From: Macropodus opercularis
Taxonomy: Eukaryota; Chordata; Actinopteri; Anabantiformes; Osphronemidae
Direction of reading: 5' to 3'
Length of the DNA stretch: 64,000 bases
NCBI GenBank assembly: GCA_030770545.1
Contig: CM061109.1
Span: forward strand, 16,290,001-16,354,000
Each line of letters begins with the position of its first letter. Position 1 is the stretch's first letter. Positions 9,251 to 20,965 of the stretch are shown one piece after another. The notes beneath the pieces are model-generated. The model was not told the DNA's origin. It searched no databases and worked only from the letters and a program-made list of their open reading frames with translations. The position numbers and the translations under genes were made by a program.

Positions 9251-11415
9251 TATTTCCATTGCTTATTCATGCTTTATTTGCTGGCTGTCGACGTGGGTTA
9301 GTAGTTCTCGTCCTGTTCAAGGGGCAGTTTGTTTTGGAGTGAAGCTCAGGGACGTTTCTGACTTGTCAGACTTTCTAACTCGGCCTTTTATAATCGTCAT
9401 ATTGTCAGTTTTGCCCTCAGGGTGCAGGACTTTATGGTGTGTTGGGTGGAGCTTTGCAAAGCATTCTTACAGGCCCCAGACAACGTGGCTGCTGTGTTGC
9501 TGTAAATAAAACGCTTTGGTATTTATGTGAAATGTGTTGGACAGTCGTACGGTGAGAGGCTAACGTGACTTATTACTGTTCTTAATAATCCCAGGCCAGC
9601 GAAGCATTTTCGTTGTGCACACTCAGCATACTTGCGCACGTGCCAGTCTGCTCACATAAGAAATCCACAAAGCTCCTCTGTTGATCTATCACGTCTTGTC
9701 ATTTCGTGTTTTCCCAGGTTAATTTCTGAGTTTATTTCCAAACGCAGCCTTTGGGCCCGAACGTGACCCCCCAGCTTCTAGACTGGACACTTCACTGCAC
9801 AAGAGCAGTGAACTTGAACCTGACTGGGCTCAGTGCTGCAGTCTCAGGGTTGTAAGCTGCTCAGTAGCCCTGCTCCTCGTTTAGTTGTAATTCTGCTTTT
9901 GTTGATTTCAGGCTGGTGCTGGAAGTGGACTGGGACTGTTCATAAAGCTCTGAGGCACAGTGCGAGTAGGCCCAAACTGCAGGTGCATTAAATGACGCAA
10001 CCAATAAATAAATAGAGGAAGAAACGCGCGTCTGCCAGGTGCTTGTTGCGTCTGACCGTGCGCTGCTCCGCCATTGTTGCTTGGCTTGGTGGATGCTTAG
10101 TAAAACGGCTTTTACCTGGTGGGGGTTGTTGGTCGCCGTGGTCCGCTGCAGGCCGAGTCTGTCTGATTGTGCTTCTGTTTCCTGTTCTAAAAGCTGCGCG
10201 ATATAAAACGTTTGGTAGCGTCTCCGGGGAAGCCTTGTTCAATACACATCCCGTCGACTGAAATAATTACAAAGGCGCAATTGTAACTTACTAAAATCAT
10301 GTTTAGATGCTTCGTAGGTGGGAGTTTGTTGGTCGTTTTTTTTTTTTTTTTTTATAAGCAGATTCAAAGAAGGCAAAACTTTTTTGCGGAAGAAAACGGT
10401 GTTAACGAGCGGGTTTACCTTGATCCCAAAGACCACTAGGAAAAATCTGAGTTTATATATGCAGCTGATTTGCCAGATGAAGTCTGGGCCCTTGAGCGGC
10501 TGCTGACCTCTCCGGTGGAGGAAGGTGTGACCTGCGGGGAACGGGAAAGGTCAGCTCCACACGGTGTGTCGATGCCGGTTCCTGTTCGGCTCCTGCTGCG
10601 CTGGTATTGATCCGCGGAGAAGGAAGCGTTTTTCCCCTTCTCACGGCTCTTTGTTGCACATTGTTGTCTATACGGTGAAGACACTGTACTGTAAAAAACA
10701 CGCAGTTCGTCGATGCTGCTGCCAGTGTTTGTAAAGTGAAGGAGCACGTTCTGCCTGCGCACTAAGGGTAAAAGCAGCTTGGTTTCATACGTGAACAACA
10801 ATTGTGAATCAATTTTAAAGGCGATGTGAAACATATTTAAAATTAAACCAATTTTCAGTGTTGAGGTCAAAGCTCCCAACGAGCGAACAGCGAACAGAAA
10901 ACCAAGCAGGTGTCGTTTAAAATCTAGATTCACGACCAGCTACAGAAAGAAACTAATTGTTTTACTTTGCAGTGTGCAGTCATTTAACACTGTGTGTGCC
11001 GTGAACACAACTTTATGAATCATGACGTCAGTGCCGCTGGCTGCTGGCACCGTGTGTGTGTGGGGGGGGGGCTGGAAGCGGAGGATGCGCCTCCATCGAC
11101 CACATTTAGGGAGAACGTTTGTGATCAACACTCGTCCGCATCTGGAACGACGCTGTTGAAAAGCGGCTCGCGACGACAGCTAAAATAGCGCGTGTGTTAA
11201 TTGGGGTTAGGATGGAGCCGGAGCGAGGCGGCGCAGCGAGGAGCGGGTGTGACTGCGGCCTCCGGGGAATCAAATCAAGTCATCGCGCTCAAGTGACGCC
11301 CTACAGCGCGCGCGTGCGTGTGTACTTGTCACATACTGTACGTGTTTGTGCGCAGCCACGACAACACATCAGGCCCGTCAGTCATGGCAGGTGAATCTGT
11401 CTGCTTTCAAATTCT

Positions 11416-11417
<2 letters not shown>
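9251..11417. other. Non-coding, start of zic2 downstream desert
   Basis: No coding exon is recognised. One more AATAAA lies near 9505. A T18 run sits at 10336-10353 and a G-rich run follows GTGTGTGTG near 11053-11070. Around 11160-11300 the sequence is CpG-rich. Short open frames on both strands overlap each other and show no domain. Confidence 0.5.

Positions 11418-11474
<57 letters not shown>
11418..11474. repeat. (CA)n microsatellite
   Basis: An uninterrupted CA dinucleotide run of 57 bp, about 28 units. Likely polymorphic. Confidence 0.97.
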
Positions 11475-11476
<2 letters not shown>

Positions 11477-12652
11477 CACGTTAACGTTGCTTTTATTTCT
11501 GCATTCCAGCACAGAAAAAACGAATCTATCAGCCCATTTAGAATTAACAACAGCAGCGTTATTACACGTATTTATTGACTGTGTTCCACTTTTAATTTAA
11601 TTAAGCTTATAGATACATCTGCACAGGTTTCACCTCCTACTGAGTCTCTTTCCGTACTTTTAGATTTGACACGTCATGACGCTCGTTTAAAGGTTTAAAG
11701 GCTTTTAAGTGGTTGTAGGTTGTTTAGGAGGCTCTTGGGATTTAAACATGCCTTAAAATAAAATCAGTTGTGCTGATGTTAGAATACAACAATGACGTTT
11801 GATTTCGTATTTGTATTTTTCTAACATACGCGCAAACACAATAAATGCATAGCGAGTTATGAGGCATTTGCCAAAATAATACTGCATCAAATCATCCGAT
11901 AAAATCCATTAATATTTACTCTCACTCACTGACTGTTTGTTTCTGTTGTAGTGATTTTTATAGAGGACTCTAATTCGTCTTCCTGTTTGAAGGCCTCTTT
12001 GCGTCATAATAACATCTGCCATCGCCTTTATTTCATTTCAGCAGTTATCAGACGAGCCAAGACTAAAGACCTCGACTTCATGTTAAAGTTCGTTTCTCTG
12101 ACGCGTCCCTCTCTGTGGGGACTGGACCTGCTCAGCAGAAACCGAGGAGACTCCATTAGGTCTGAGTCTGCGACCGTGTTTGGAGAGAAAACTTTTAAAA
12201 CAAACGCTATATCCTCTAATTGAATTGGAACCGTGCTAATGAAATGAATGCGTCCCTTCGCCGGCCTGTGTTATTTATAGTCACACAGTGTCACTTCAAA
12301 AACGCGCCGCTGTGCCAAGAAAGCAACAATTTCTCTACGCCCACGTAGTAGACCACGTTCCAACATACATTCATATTAATATGAAAATGAAAATACTGCA
12401 AAACTAAATAAATACATTGTCACTTAGTCATAATGCAACTTTATTTATTCAAATATGAAAATTAAGTTAAGTTGACGCAACGATTGTTGTTATAATAGTA
12501 TTATACTTGCGTATGGATGCAAGCAAGTAGCTGATTGACTCCTCGTGATATTTCCTAATTTTTCCCATTAATAAGACGAATTGTGTTACTCTGCAAAGTA
12601 AAAATACATCATTAAGCAAACAAATGTTTGAGCTACACTGCAACTTTTTCTT
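11475..12652. other. Non-coding desert
   Basis: AT-rich, no recognisable exon. Several poly-pyrimidine plus AG stretches (for example near 11950 and 12045) resemble splice acceptors, but the frames after them carry no family signature. Confidence 0.5.
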
Positions 12653-12671
12653 TCTGTCTGTCTGTCTATGC

Positions 12672-12730
<59 letters not shown>

Positions 12731-12747
12731 CGTCTCTCTCTCTCTCT
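12653..12747. repeat. (TCTG)n tetranucleotide microsatellite with (TC)n tail
   Basis: TCTG/CTGT units run from 12653, with one short interruption near 12667-12671, a pure core to about 12726, then CCGT variants and a TC dinucleotide tail to about 12747. Apparent open frames across it on both strands are artefacts of the repeat. Confidence 0.95.
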
Positions 12748-15299
12748 TGATGACATGCTTATGTTGTGTTTGTACTCCAGTTGATGTACAGTCTGCCTTC
12801 CTGTGCAACGCAGCCCCCATTGGCCTTTCATCTGAGTTCAGCGGCCGCCTTTCTCACACAGATGAATGTGTTTTCTGTGAAAGAGCCGGAATGGCTGTCA
12901 CTTCTCCTGGCACGGCAGAGAAACAAACAAAACCCCCTACTCCTTTAAGGAAGCTGGCGCAGGCGCCTCCCATCGGACACAAACACTACAGAGTCAGAAG
13001 CACAAATAGCCTCAAAAGCTAAACACTCTGCCTTTCATGCAGAAAGCTTGGCATGACTGGTCGTCTCATGCACACAGAGAAACACAAAGTGGAGAGGTGC
13101 AGAGTAAATGACATACTCAAGCTTGACTGAGGTGCGCTTATTGTTGTCGCCGCCCCCCCTAAAAAGTGTTAGAATTCAACTAATCCATCACAAACTCAGC
13201 ATCCTCCCCTGCTGTTGCTTTTGCAGCGAGACTTTCAATATGGCTCCAACACAACATCTTGCCAATTCGGTTTATTTGCCACAATGGGTAATGTGCTGTT
13301 AATATGAAGTGTTTTCAGGTAACTCTTTTCTGCTGCAGCCAAGGCTCTTCAAGACAGGAGCAGGTGTACCATCAAAGCCCAATTATCTGCAAACACAACA
13401 CACAAGCAGCCAGGCACACAGTGGCTAATATCACCGCTCTCCCCCCTAATGCAGCGTGTTCACGTCGCGCTTGCTGGTGCTACTGTATGTGGACGATGTG
13501 GCAGATGCAGACGATCGCTTTGCACAAACAAACAACTCTCTCCCGCTCAGACACCAGCGCTTCTGATTGGAGACTTCCTCCTCCGTTCGAAACCACACTC
13601 AAGCCAAGGAAATTTTCAATTTCCCAACACCTGTAAACACGCTGTTTCAGCTCGGCCGCTTTGATCTTCAAACAGAGCAGAGCTGTGCCCTGGGGGACGC
13701 TGTGTGGAAAGGTGACTGGGTGGTGTGTGTTTTCTGTTTTACGGGCAGGTCGGCGACTCACGGAACAAACCTCGTGGCCATTTAGCATTTAATGTTTTCA
13801 CCCAAGAAGACAATGCAGAAACCCCCAAATGAGCTAGTTTGTGTTTTACGCACTGGTCGTTTCTTAATTCATCTTATGTCGCAGTAACAGCAAACTTAAA
13901 GACGGCCGCTAGTTACGCACCAGCACATTCATTTTGACTTTTAAAGTTTCCCCAGGGTTTGTTCTTTGCATTTCCCTTCTCATCAGGCTGGTTTTTCAGC
14001 CAGTGTATCCAGGTGCACGCGGGACGTTTGTGTCCCTCGCTGCTGTCGCTCACTTTCACTTCAACTTCAGAAAACACCAGTGAGTGCTCACGTTCAAACG
14101 GATTTATATGACGTGACACAGGAATAAACTGATGATGCCCCCTACCACTCGTTCTCGTCAGTCGCCTGTTTTCTCCTCCTTTCCTTGCTTTTTTTTTGGG
14201 TATTGATTTTTGTAACTCAAATCCTCCAAGACAGGTCTTGACGTGTGTTTAATATGAAGGATACACGAAACAGGTTTTCAGTAAATTTCCCTCCACTTCG
14301 AGATGATTTAATTTGTGACGTCTTGGACACGACTGTGCTGACTGTTTAATGTCTTAAAACACATCGGTGGTAAAAGGCCGCACGGCCTCCGCAGGTTTAT
14401 GTAGCGAGATGGAAATGAAAGAGGACAGGGTGCAACCAGTGGCAGTCACTTGCTCAGTAAATCATTATCGCTGTGATCTTAACGGCGTTTTCTCTGTCTG
14501 CCTCCCTCCAGAGGCTTCCATTCACCAGAGGAGACAAACAAATAACGCTCTGGTGCAGGTTTGTCACATGCAAATCAGCACTGCTCAACTTTTTCTCCGT
14601 ATTTCTTCACAACCGGCGCTTCGGCAGCAGACTGATGCAGGCTATCGCTTGCACTTTTTGACGTGTTCCTAAATATTCTGTTTTACTGGAAAGCTGAGGA
14701 AGTCAGGTCTTTCTTCAAGGTTTATCAGTGCTAGCCTTTCTCCGCAGGGTGCCGCTCAGATTGCACCCCACAGACATTGTCAGTTCTCTCAGAAGAGGCT
14801 CTGGTTGCTTTCCTCCTCTGCTTGAGCTTAGTGGGCTGGAAGGAGCTAATTTGATTGACTTTCACCTCAGTTTTTCCCTGGCTGTCTTATACCTCCAGTC
14901 CCCTGACAGTAAAAGACCTTTCTGGTCAGTGAGTGTATTGACAGGCAGTCAGTTAGCACTTGACATGTCAATGTCCAGTCTGATCTGGTGCTTCTACATG
15001 CTTGGTGTTTTTTTATGTTTCCTGATTTATTTAATTACTTATTGTTATCTGTCGGGTGCTTTGGCTCGACGTAGCACTTTTCCACGAGTGCACTAGCGGA
15101 TAAATGAATGAAAGCAAATTATTTTGCTGGGTTGTTTTCTGTTTCTTGCATTTATTCATACATACCCTAACACCAAAGTGCAAAAGGTTACCTTCCAAAT
15201 GACCCCCCTCCAGCGCTTTGTTTAGCTCCTCTACGCCTCTAGGTGAAGGCATATTGTTATGTAAAGCTGTTACTTTTCCTGCACCCACCTCCAGCCTAA
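12748..15299. other. Non-coding desert
   Basis: No exon, RNA gene or mobile element recognised. Open frames at 13304-13636 and 14728-15096 are under 125 residues and show no domain or homologue I know. Confidence 0.5.
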
Positions 15300-15440
15300 A
15301 ACCAGCCATTTGGCCCTGAAATGTAAAACTAGCTGAATTCAGCGGCCCTCCTCTGGGCCCCCAGGCTAAAACAATGTTTTGTCATTAAAAGCTCTCAGAT
15401 TGTTAGGTGGTAATTGAGCACTTAAAATGTACATGTTTCC
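15300..15440. promoter_or_regulatory. Candidate conserved non-coding element
   Basis: A block with AACAATG and TTTTGTCATTAAAAGC, an ATTGT SOX-like core and GGTAATTGAGC, denser in developmental-factor cores than its flanks. It is called by eye only; orthologous alignment would decide it. Confidence 0.28.
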
Positions 15441-18400
15441 CCTGTTGTTGAAAACATCCAGTGTTATTCCATGTAAGTGAAGTGAAGGTTAACAACCTAG
15501 TAATTGGTCAGAGGGTCCATAGCAATGTCAAATCAAATGGTGGCATCGTTGTAGTGGTGATTTGTCAACATGTTCCTTTAAAGTCAAACCAACCTTTAGA
15601 ACAAAAGGCCACTGATGCATCATGGGTAGCCGGTGCGTGGTGCTCCTATACCTGCCCAGTACGCGTTCAAGCAAACTCAAATGATCAATTAGTCCAAGTG
15701 AAATCGAATTAACAATAACGATGACCCAGAAGAGAAAACAACCAGAGTGATGCCAACAGACAGCTCTGCGTCATGATGAGGGACAGTAGTGCTGCTGTGT
15801 CTGCTTGTGACTTCCTAGTTCCACTTGAATGATTCAAAGCCTAGAAGCCTGTCAGAGAGCCACGCATTTGTCACAGTGATTTTACTCTTCTCGATGTCAC
15901 ATTCTGCGAACGATCCGCATTTGTTTTTCCGGAGCATGAATATAAACATGACTCCAAACCCCACGCGTGGCTCTTTGCAGCGCGGTGCTGCAGACTGACA
16001 TCCTGTCCTGTCTCCTGCGTTTCTCTGCTCACCTGCAAAGGGGCTGTTGACGGGCGTGCAGCGCGTGTTGGCGAAGTTTACTTCCCTCCCAGAGCCTTCG
16101 GCGTGGGATGGGGATGAGGACGGGGGGGGGCTTGGAGCCCCTCCCTGGCTGGTCCAGAAGCCCCTGTCCCACAAACTCTGGAATCAGACACGTTGTTGAC
16201 AGCAGCTTACACTGAAGCAGGAGGATGAGGAATTACATGAAAAGTGAGGTGTTTTCACAGCTGGTGACAAAACTAAATTTGGGGAGGAGGTGCACCTACA
16301 GTTTGAACAAACTCGTGTTGCCCTGAATCAGGCACGTTGAGGAACAATGTCGTTGAATAACCGCCTCGCTCCTGCCTCGCGCCAACCTTAGATATGACAC
16401 ATTACACGGAAAGGCAGCTGGGACAGCTTGGTGTGAATCTAAGGGTGGAATTGCCAAAGCTTTAATACCTTTGGGACTTGGGTTCTAATCAGGTGGCAGA
16501 GCCCAGCAGAATTATGATGATTATGGCAAGTTGGCACATGTCTGAGGGTGGAGTGGACAGAGAGGTGAGTTCATCAGAGGCAGGATTAGCAGCTCCCGCG
16601 TGTCCTCAGCTCAGCGGAGCACAAGGGTCTTCATATCGGTTTTTAAATGGCACTTAGTGATCACTACATGACTTAAATCTAGACCGTGTGCCCTTTGAAC
16701 TCTGCCCTTTTCGGGCGAGCGTCGCTGCTCGTCCCCCGCGTGATTTTGACTTTGTAGCCCGACTTTGTCATTAAAAATCCTAATGCAACAGATAACCTCT
16801 AGCCACTGAGCGTTTCGCTTGTCTTTCAACACGCGTGTGAAAACATTCCGTGCTTTATGACCGTGTGCGACCCTGCATTGTCAGAGAAAAATGCACTGTA
16901 AGCTGGTAGGCATGTCAAGCCACAGTATGGGGTCCTTACTTGTGCTATAATCCCAGCCATGGCCTTTTAACCCTCTACTGCTCACCGCTCTCTCCGCTGC
17001 TCTCTCCTTTCCCCGCACCTGACAGTGGAACATGGAAAAACAAATGGAGACCTTGAAAACCATAAGGTGCTGCTTGTTTGCCCTCAAAGTTGGGCTTTTT
17101 TTCACCCAAAAGTCGCCGCCACCTGCATTTGTTTGTGGATCTACTTATGCTTTGTTTAGGGATACAGTACCTTATGTGGAGCTGGCCTTTCTAAACTGCC
17201 TCGCAGCCTGGGGATGCTATTGATTTGCTGTGTGCAGAGTCTGTCTCATCTCTGGTACAAGAGCTGCAGTTTTTTATTCAGGTGAATGTTTTCCCAGCTG
17301 TCAGAAAGTCTGTGCAAGATGAGATGCTGTGTCACATTAAAGCCCGTCTTTAGATATTGACTTGTCTTTTCCAGTCTTACCTGTAACAGACAAGTTTTAG
17401 CTTTTAAAGTTTTACTGAAAAATACCCGAGCTTGAAAACCCCAAAACCTGTAAAGAAATGTCGTTTTTATTTATATCTAATTATTGTATATGATATTTCA
17501 TTATGATTATTGTGCATCAAATGCTAATATAACAATTAATTTATGATCAAGGTTTGCCGGCACACTTTATTGCCTCCTACATACCATCCACAAACACACT
17601 GTGAACTTGATTTCACTTTTTCCTCTCGCCACCTACCTTCCCCCTACTTTTACTAATAAAGCCACGTTCCCTGCTGATGGAAAATTGTCGGTTTACCTCG
17701 AGCTGCGGGGGGCTTGGCAATCAGTCCTTAGAAAAGCAGTGCCAGGTTAACCTGCTGTGATAGTGGACTCTAGGGACAGTGCTCCACCTCTGCTTGACAT
17801 GCAGGAGCTCTGTTCTCCAATAAGAGGCCTGCCTAGCGCACAATAGAGTTGTTCCCAGCCTCTTCAGTTTCACATTATAAACAACACCCTCCTGGTTAGT
17901 GCGTGCTTAAAACGCTTTCATTATTTTGCTATATTGTCAGACGGAATTTCTGGTTCCGATTGTGGCAGAGACGACGCGTTTGCCTCTTTTTCTTGTATGA
18001 AAGCTTTTTTCTTCTACTTTCTAATTTGGTATAAACGGTTGACTGTTTTGCCTCGCTGCCTTCTAGCTCTGCTGACAATAGTGCCATACATTAAAACACA
18101 AAGAAAAGCTTTTTAGAGTCAGTCTCACCCATCTCCTAGAGGAACTGTTAATGGGACACTTACAGTATGGGGGTTCACAAGTCTAGGATGGAGATGCGCA
18201 ATAGCAAGTTGCATTTCTACACCTCTCTGGCGAGCTATGGCGCCAGGCTCAATACAGGGAGCTGCATGGCTCGAACAATAGGCTGCGATCCAGAAGTGCT
18301 TCAAGTGGTTCTTAACACGAGCACTCCAAAGCATGTCTAACGCAGACGCTCTCCGAATCACAAGCCATGCAAAACTGTAAGAGCACTGGAATTGGACAAT

Positions 18401-20570
18401 TTGCCTGTTGTTAGATTTAGATTCCATTCAGCGCATTATTTACATCACAATGCTCGGGCATCATTGGCCCCCGATGCAAATGTATTTTCTCCCAGAGCAG
18501 TGAGCTGGGGGTTGTTTGAAAACACGTCGGGTTGCTCTGCTTTTGTTTCCAGCTACAGATGGAGCCGCTTGTTTACCCTCACAGAAGGGATCATTATCAA
18601 TCACACTCCAGAACACACGGTAGCGCCGGGTCATGTCTCCACGCTGCAGCTTCTGTGGCGTCGTGCTCGGCGTGGTGTCAGGACTCAAGGTGCCATCTGC
18701 AAGCTGACACTCACACTTTTCATCCACCTTCAACACCTTCCTCCTAAGTACATTATTAATAAAACCAAACTGAATCCAGGAACGCTTCAGACAGCCAGAA
18801 CCCGAAGCTGGCGACCTGCAGGAGCTCTCGTGCTTGGTTGGATGGTTTGCCTTGAGATGTGGGCACAGTCACTTGTAATATCACTATGGATGCAGCCTTA
18901 TACTCTGGCCTATGAAACGTTGAAGTGGAGGAATCAAGCCCAGTCGAGCTCCTGTACTATGCTGCTCCTGCTTGTGATGAGATTCCCAGAATACGCCTCC
19001 CCTGTGTGTCGTTGTCTGTCACTTAATTAGCCTCCGGTTTTAGCACCACATGCTCCACAGGTAGATTTGTTTGTGAGCATATGCAGCTGAGAGGCTATGC
19101 AGGTGTTGTTTGTTTAGTAAATTATAATAGTTGTGTTTATGTTTGTTTCTGTATGGCTCCTGTTGCTACGTTGTGAAACAGATAGAGACTATGAACTTAA
19201 ACACGGACATGTTCGTATCTGACGGCGTTACTTCATACCGTACAGGAAAGCGTTGATCTCGAATGCACTTTGTTTTCCCACTTCTGGTAAATTGGTGTTT
19301 ACCCTCTTTTGGCCACTGGCTTTTGGTTGACACAGTGCTGGGATGTTCACTGCATCCCTTTTAGTCAATACGTTTAATTATACCATTCTGCCCAGGGTGC
19401 CAGAGCGCAGCAGAATCTGAATACTGCTTCTTCAGGCTGCATGTATAAATAATGCCAAACGCGAGGAGAGGCTGCGATGACCAGTGGACACTTTCTGATA
19501 CATCAGTTGTTCTTGCATAGATGTTTATGCGACTCCGTGGAAAAGCAGCTGAGATTCTAGGAGAACTAAATTGATCCATGTGTGGAGAAACATTGGCGAG
19601 AGGCCTGTGCTCCACAAACTCTGTTAATTGGGAGGAAGCAGCAGTTGAGATTATCTCGGAGAGGAGATGAGTGTGTAACCATTAAAAGGCTCCCCTAGTT
19701 CTTTTTAGATGTAGTAAAACACATTGCTTTCACACTTATCAGTGACAAGATTTTTTTCTTCACGTGTTAGCGTCTTTTGTGGCGTATATGAGATCATAGT
19801 CCTCCTTCCTTCCTAGGCCGTGTTGCACATCTGTGTGCTCCTGTGGTTCAGTTCAGTTCATGTGTGTTTGCTTAGTCCAAAATTAAATTCCAGGAATACA
19901 TAAATAAATGCAGTCATGACGGTAATTTTTAAACGGGTAGCGGCAACCACCATGCTTGATGTGAGTCAAGGTGTTTAAGTGGGTGAAAATGAGCGAGTTC
20001 ACGAGATCTTCTGTGTCCCCACTGTTCTTTTTCTGCTCAGCAAGTTCAGATCTTGAGCTGCTTTGAACCTGCGTTCTTGCCAAGGCGTCTGTTTCAGGTA
20101 CGCAAGGCATAACCTTGGCGGCTCCATCCAGCGTTGAAAGTCGTAGCTCTGTGACATTCAGGCATAGGTGACTTCCACGCTGATGTTGCCTCATGGCTTT
20201 CTTCAGTCATGACGAGCTGTGCCCTCGCACCATTTTTGGCACCTAGTGCGTGAGTAGACGGGAGCAGAGCGCGAGCAAGGGAACAGCGGGAAGTCAAAAA
20301 ATGTGAGCACGAAAGAAGAATGAATTCTGTTTTTACACACTGCATAACTGATTAATTTTTAAACTTAATCAGTCTCCACTGTGAGTACAGCAGATGCTCG
20401 CAACCTCTTCCCACAGTAAATCCATTCTTACCTTCTCATCAGTTTTGGAAGAATGACTTGTGCTGCACGTTTAGGAATATGTCACAGAGCTGGCAAGATG
20501 TTATGGTAATTTCAATGTATTGTGTGGCTTTTTCGTGTTAAAAGTTCCCAGTTAGTCGATGAAAAGTGGC
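15441..20570. other. Non-coding desert
   Basis: No gene recognised. The longest open frame, 18392-19030 plus, has no domain and unlikely composition for a protein. An AT-rich patch at 17455-17550 with TAACAATTAATTTATGATC may be regulatory. The rest is unremarkable single-copy-looking sequence. Confidence 0.45.
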
Positions 20571-20745
20571 CGGGGAGCACATGCAGATGAGAGCTACTTT
20601 GGGATGTTCCATAAAATCCAATTCCAGGCAACTTAAAAGGCCTTTATTCACACCTCACCAGCGCATGTTGGCACGCTTGCTACAGAATTAGCCTGATTTA
20701 TGATGCCGCTGCACGAAAACCATGCAGCAATGACAAATAAACAAT
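20571..20745. promoter_or_regulatory. Candidate conserved non-coding element with T-box half site
   Basis: The block contains GCCTTTATTCACACCTCACC (TCACACCT is a T-box half site), AATTAGCCTGATTTATGATG and TGACAAATAAACAATA, with forkhead- and SOX-like cores. Motifs are seen directly; enhancer function is inference. Confidence 0.3.
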
Positions 20746-20860
20746 ACCCTCCACCCACTACTATCCACAAGGGGGCAAAGGTCACGTTCTTCATTTAGGC
20801 TCTGCTAACTGGTGGCTTTGAGGCTTTACATACAGTAACCTTTTGCAATGCCTGCTCAAG

Positions 20861-20965
20861 GTGTGGCGTTTGCAGGTTCTCAGTCTTCCTCCCACTGCCC
20901 AAAGACGTGCAGTCAGGTCCACTGGAGATTCTAAATTGGCCCCTGAGTATGAAAGGTTGTCTGTG
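20861..20965 (+). repeat. Degenerate teleost interspersed repeat fragment
   Basis: The order GTGTGGCGTTTGCAGGTTCT, CTTCCTCCCACTGCCCAAAG, then ACGTGCAGTCAGG and GATTCTAAATTGGCCC follows a repeat family very common in teleost genomes, usually read as the 3' part of a non-LTR element. An internal piece is missing and the copy is diverged. No open reading frame or target-site duplication was found. Confidence 0.55.

Noticed and set aside
18392..19030. 212-codon open frame on the plus strand
   Set aside because: Composition and lack of any recognisable motif suggest a chance frame; the antisense strand is also partly open.
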